From contig JAUPSS010000010.1 of NCBI GenBank assembly GCA_040285825.1, forward strand, positions 930,001 through 994,000: a stretch of 64,000 nt of DNA. Reading direction: 5' to 3'. This stretch comes from Eukaryota sp. TZLM1-RC (Eukaryota; Metamonada: BaSk clade). Shown here one piece after another: positions 62,069 to 64,000 of the stretch; the stretch's first letter is position 1, and each line of letters starts with the position of its first letter. The position numbers and the translations under genes are program-made. The notes under the pieces are model-generated. The model was given only the letters and a program-made list of their open reading frames with translations. It did no database searches and was not told the DNA's origin.

Positions 62069-62983
62069 GAATTTCATTTCAATTCCAATTTGATTCAAAA
62101 CTGCAGTAGATAATGTTACGTTAAAATATATTGCAACAGCAATGGAAGACATTTGTGTACGTGGATTAACAAGGAAGGGAGAGGGTGTAGCGTTCGATGA
62201 AGATGACATTGTAGAATAATTGAATTGCGGAAGAGTGGGGTGCTTGTACTACAATTGCAATTGTTAGATCAGCTTGTTTTAAAAGCCGGTGGCATTGATA
62301 AGTGAAATCTCGTTCTACAAATCGTGTCAATGCAAGCTCTTTTTTTCCCAGAAACCTTGTTCAATGTTTGTTTTTCAGGTATTAAAACACACTAGATGCA
62401 ATAAAACTATTTTATCTAAATTTGGTTCTCACATGTTTGTACATTGTGGCTACGTTCATAAGGTCAGCAATACAGACCATGGCTAGATGGAAGTATACCT
62501 CTGCTTGGCTATTTTTAGTTAAGAAGAGTCTCATTATGCAGATTATCAATTTTAACAATACAATAATTCTACACAAAATATATATACCAGCCCTAGCAAA
62601 ACAGTTTGAATCCATGATGTTAAATAAGAAATATTGTTTCTATTTCCTTAACTGTTCAATGAATGTGTTGTATAATGCTTCTGACAAATGATAAAAACAC
62701 TAGATGAAAAACAGAATAATAATATTAATTGAATTTTTTATTGCTAATTTATTAATGACAATAGTTAATTAATAATAATAATAACTGTGTTTTTATTTTT
62801 ACATGAATCAAAGATGAATTTGATGTAATTGTATAGAAAATTTCGATCATTGATGCTCCTACATTATCACCATTGAACTGTTCCTTTGTCATTTTGCTTA
62901 AACGGGGTTTCTGTATGTGCTGTTTTTCACAGTGCAATCTTCACTTTCTCAAAAAAGTATTTATTCACACAATGATACAAAAC
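62069..62983. other. about 900 bp, nothing recognised
   Basis: AT-rich. Holds the 3' flank of the peroxiredoxin gene; short frames here show no family resemblance. Confidence 0.4.
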
Positions 62984-63676
62984 TTACTTTTGTTTAGAAA
63001 AGTATTCTTGGGGCTTGGAGGGATCAATATCGGGGGCTCCTTCGTCAAAGTTAGCGGGGCAAACAGTGCCGTGTTTCTTGGAATGTTGGAAAGCCTTGAG
63101 GAGACGAAGAGACTCATTAGGAGAACGGCCAACAGAAAGATCGTTGGTAGTTTCGTGTCTGACAATGCCTTCGTCATCAATCATGACAAGAGTTCTCAAC
63201 AGAACACCCTCATTGGGGACAAGGCAACGGTATTTGCGACCCCAGTCATGATTAACATCAGCAAGCATAGGAAGTTTGAAATCTTCACCAAGACCACCTT
63301 GGCTACGTGGCTGCATACACCAGTTCATGTGACAGAAATGGGAATCAGTGGAGATACCCAATACAGCACAGTTGTTCTTTTCAAACTCAGCAAGCATGTC
63401 ATTGTAGGCAAGCAGTTCAGTAGGGCAAACAAAAGTGAAATCAAGAGGATAAGCAACTATGATGACCCACTTTCCCTTAAAATCGGCAAGGGAAATCTCC
63501 TTGAAGTTGTGTTGATGGTAGGCCTGGAGCTTGAAATCGGGAGCTGTGGTCAGAATCGATGTGCTTCACTTACCCTTGTTTCCAACAAGAGGAACAACAG
63601 CGGAGTTACAGACTGCTTGAACAGGAGCTTCACAGCAGCATTGACAGCATTGAGATTGAGAGCTACAGCAGGACAT
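62984..63676 (-). CDS. typical 2-Cys peroxiredoxin, two exons with a 30-nt intron
   Basis: Exon 1 is 63676-63574 and exon 2 is 63543-62984; removing 63544-63573 joins the frames (GNK-APDFKLQ) into 220 residues. The peroxidatic cysteine is Cys74 in FVCPTE and the resolving cysteine is Cys196 in VCPANF. The GGLG motif and the C-terminal YF (EYFSK) are both present, which marks the hyperoxidation-sensitive eukaryotic type. It should reduce peroxides using thioredoxin as an obligate dimer. The N-terminal 33 residues are an unusual extension with eight cysteines in the first 23 (MSCCSSQSQCCQCCCE), which is not a normal signal peptide. The intron begins GTAAGT and ends CCACAG. Very high coding quality. 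Confidence 0.95.
63544..63573 (-). other. 30-nt GT-AG spliceosomal intron in the peroxiredoxin gene
   Basis: On the minus strand the gap starts GTAAGTGAAG and ends CTGACCACAG. Phase 1. CTGAC near the 3' end could be the branch site. Without removal, the frame of exon 1 does not enter the conserved APDFKL start of the peroxiredoxin fold. Confidence 0.9.
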
Positions 63677-64000
63677 GAGAAATGGACAACAAATTACGAC
63701 TAACAAATTAGCTTTATAAACGGAAACTTCCTTTTGAAAGGGTCATAAAAGTGATGAGTCAGCAACACGTGATCACACAGAAATCAATGGCTTAAATTGA
63801 CATCAAATCAACATCGATCTGTAACTCTATTTAGCAACAATTAAATATGTAACACAAATTGATGGGATTATATTTCTTCCCGTCTTTGGCGCTCATTACA
63901 TCAAGATTATTGATTTAGGGGGGAATAATCACCGACTTTACAATGCTGATGTCATCATAACATAATCCTTTATAAGAGAAGGTCAACATTTGGTATCACA
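63677..64000. other. 5' flank of the peroxiredoxin gene
   Basis: No gene recognised. An ACACGTGATCAC palindromic motif lies near 63765; it resembles the CACGTGAT core seen near 2290 and 13935. Confidence 0.4.

Noticed and set aside
62873-63703. 276-residue plus-strand ORF
   Set aside because: It is antisense to the peroxiredoxin gene, crosses its intron, and has no recognisable protein character.

Overview
The window reads as a stretch of a compact, AT-rich, intron-poor nuclear genome, most likely of a free-living protist; I cannot name the lineage. The evidence is a eukaryotic tRNA-Pro(AGG) with internal promoter boxes, proteins found only or mainly in eukaryotes (ArfGAP, PA28 proteasome activator, RING/B-box, RCC1-like propellers, PBZ zinc fingers), use of TAA, TAG and TGA as stops, long uninterrupted genes, and a very short (30 nt) GT-AG intron in a peroxiredoxin gene.

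Host genes, left to right: a Ser/Pro/Asn-rich protein (480-1310); a 1726-residue PARG-type macrodomain protein with about a dozen PBZ fingers (7791-12971, minus); a Ser-rich protein (19641-20321); an RCC1-like/LRR protein with one frameshift (21001-23342) and its intact paralogue (31025-33220); a coiled-coil protein (27431-28735, minus); a damaged cyclin-like gene (28925-29747, minus); two nearly identical RING/B-box/GATase-like genes in inverted orientation (33754-35796 and 39871-41907) flanking an armadillo-like/TPR co-chaperone-type gene (36058-38601, minus); an ArfGAP with a tandemly repeated FxDxF tail (42726-44000, minus); tRNA-Pro (46547-46618); a SAM plus cold-shock-domain protein (50908-52485); PA28 (52775-53515, minus); and a 2-Cys peroxiredoxin (62984-63676, minus).

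Roughly a third of the window is dead non-LTR retroelement sequence. Three families (called A, B and C here) share the layout reverse transcriptase, then CCHC knuckle, then restriction-like endonuclease (RLE), as in R2-type elements. Perfect target-site duplications (TSDs) of 10-14 bp can be read directly around five insertions, and an imperfect one around a sixth. They show A1 nested in a C element, A2 nested antisense in A3, and an 8.5-kb array of four 1.85-kb A units bounded by a single TSD. Many insertions lie within about 100 bp upstream of a start codon, and B begins at the 3' end of the tRNA gene. Two further decayed fragments (26169-26430 and about 44055-44740, minus) look like Fanzor/TnpB RuvC nucleases.

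The host genes do not form one pathway. Themes are ADP-ribose erasure and reading, ubiquitin/proteasome/chaperone biology, and vesicle traffic. Units of the A array differ mainly in homopolymer lengths, so some apparent frameshifts elsewhere may be assembly errors.
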